In this document: one piece after another, positions 5,191 through 5,428 of the stretch
Layout of the letters: each line of letters begins with the position of its first letter
Numbering within the stretch: position 1 is the stretch's first letter
From: Ruminococcus sp. UBA946
Lineage (GTDB): Bacteria; Bacillota; Clostridia; Oscillospirales; Ruminococcaceae
Direction: 5' to 3'
Assembly (NCBI GenBank): GCA_002293295.1
Contig: DBCY01000190.1
Location: 7,396-12,823, forward strand
Length of the DNA stretch: 5,428 nucleotides
Translations under genes and position numbers: made by a program
Notes under the pieces: model-generated
Database searches by the model: none
What the model was told of the DNA's origin: nothing
Seen by the model: only the letters and a program-made list of their open reading frames with translations

Positions 5191-5428
5191 TGGTTATAAC
5201 AGGTTTGTTTTTGTTTATACTGCACAATGGCTCGCTAAAGTTTCGAGTTCTATATCCAATATTAACCATTTATATGCTTCTGATTATGAGTGATGAAAAG
5301 TAAAATTTATGCATAAGTTATAAATAGTTCAAATCAAAAGAGGCATATGGTATTAAATTCCATTATAGACACAAATTATTATATTAATATTAAACCATTT
5401 CGGCGCGCGCTTCACGCCAGGTTTCCCG
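5191..5428. other. AT-rich region with no clear gene; possible partial gene at right edge
   Basis: The sequence from 5191 to about 5398 is strongly AT-rich and has stops in all frames, with no recognised RNA gene. At 5399 composition turns abruptly GC-rich. On the minus strand 5390-5428 reads RETWREARAEMV and then TAA, which looks like a coding end. On the plus strand an ATG at 5347 with AGAGG 3 nt upstream is open to the window edge. At most one of these is likely real, and neither is identifiable. Confidence 0.4.
5390..5428 (-). CDS. Possible 3' end of an unidentified gene (partial)
   Basis: Twelve codons and a TAA stop (5390-5392) run in from the right edge. The charged RETWREARAEMV reading and the sharp rise in GC exactly over these codons favour coding sequence. 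The fragment is too short to name a family, and the call rests on composition only. Confidence 0.25.
   Translation of the reverse strand, partial: RETWREARAEMV

Noticed and set aside
5401..5428. Cloning-vector contamination, because the minus strand starts CGGGAAACCTG as in pUC-type plasmids
   Set aside because: The similarity ends after about 11 bases; the following bases differ from the vector sequence.

Overview
The window looks like chromosome from a clostridial (Bacillota) anaerobe. Its genes are mid-GC with AT-rich spacers, the promoters fit the sigma-A consensus (TTGACA-N17-TATAAT), and the gene families are typical of Clostridia. All confidently called genes are on the minus strand, so the window reads right to left.

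Right part (about 5428 to 3935). A very AT-rich stretch without a clear gene carries, at its extreme right edge, a possible 3' end of another minus-strand gene. Next comes a perfect consensus promoter (5162-5190) and a leader of about 180 nt with several hairpins. It drives a membrane-anchored cell-wall protein of the YabE type (DUF348-like, G5 and 3D domains; 3990-4973), which ends at an intrinsic terminator (3935-3973).

Middle (3472-3989). This 518-bp gap holds a plus-strand coding remnant resembling the coiled-coil tail of a type I restriction specificity subunit. A 21-nt near-perfect direct repeat includes its last codons and stop, and recurs 203 bp away. The gap also holds a weak hairpin, and then a promoter, terminator, promoter series leading into the operon on the left. 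The two promoters share the same -35 and -10 hexamers and the same spacing.

Left part (3471 to 66). This is one electron-transfer operon in the order apbE-like lipoprotein, NusG-domain-II protein, Gx/EetB-like membrane protein, rnfC. ApbE covalently attaches FMN to proteins such as RnfD and RnfG of the Rnf complex, or to extracellular flavoproteins. RnfC is the NADH-oxidising, Fe-S-containing peripheral subunit of the Na+/H+-pumping ferredoxin:NAD+ oxidoreductase. The NusG-II and Gx proteins recur beside Rnf and flavin-based extracellular electron transfer loci, but their biochemistry is not settled. The expected rnfD does not appear in the 65 AT-rich bases left of rnfC.

The least explained material is non-coding: three alternating half-sites before rnfC, a shared TTTAAA-centred motif in the operon's gaps, the tandem promoter/terminator arrangement before apbE, and the structured leader of the 3D-domain gene.
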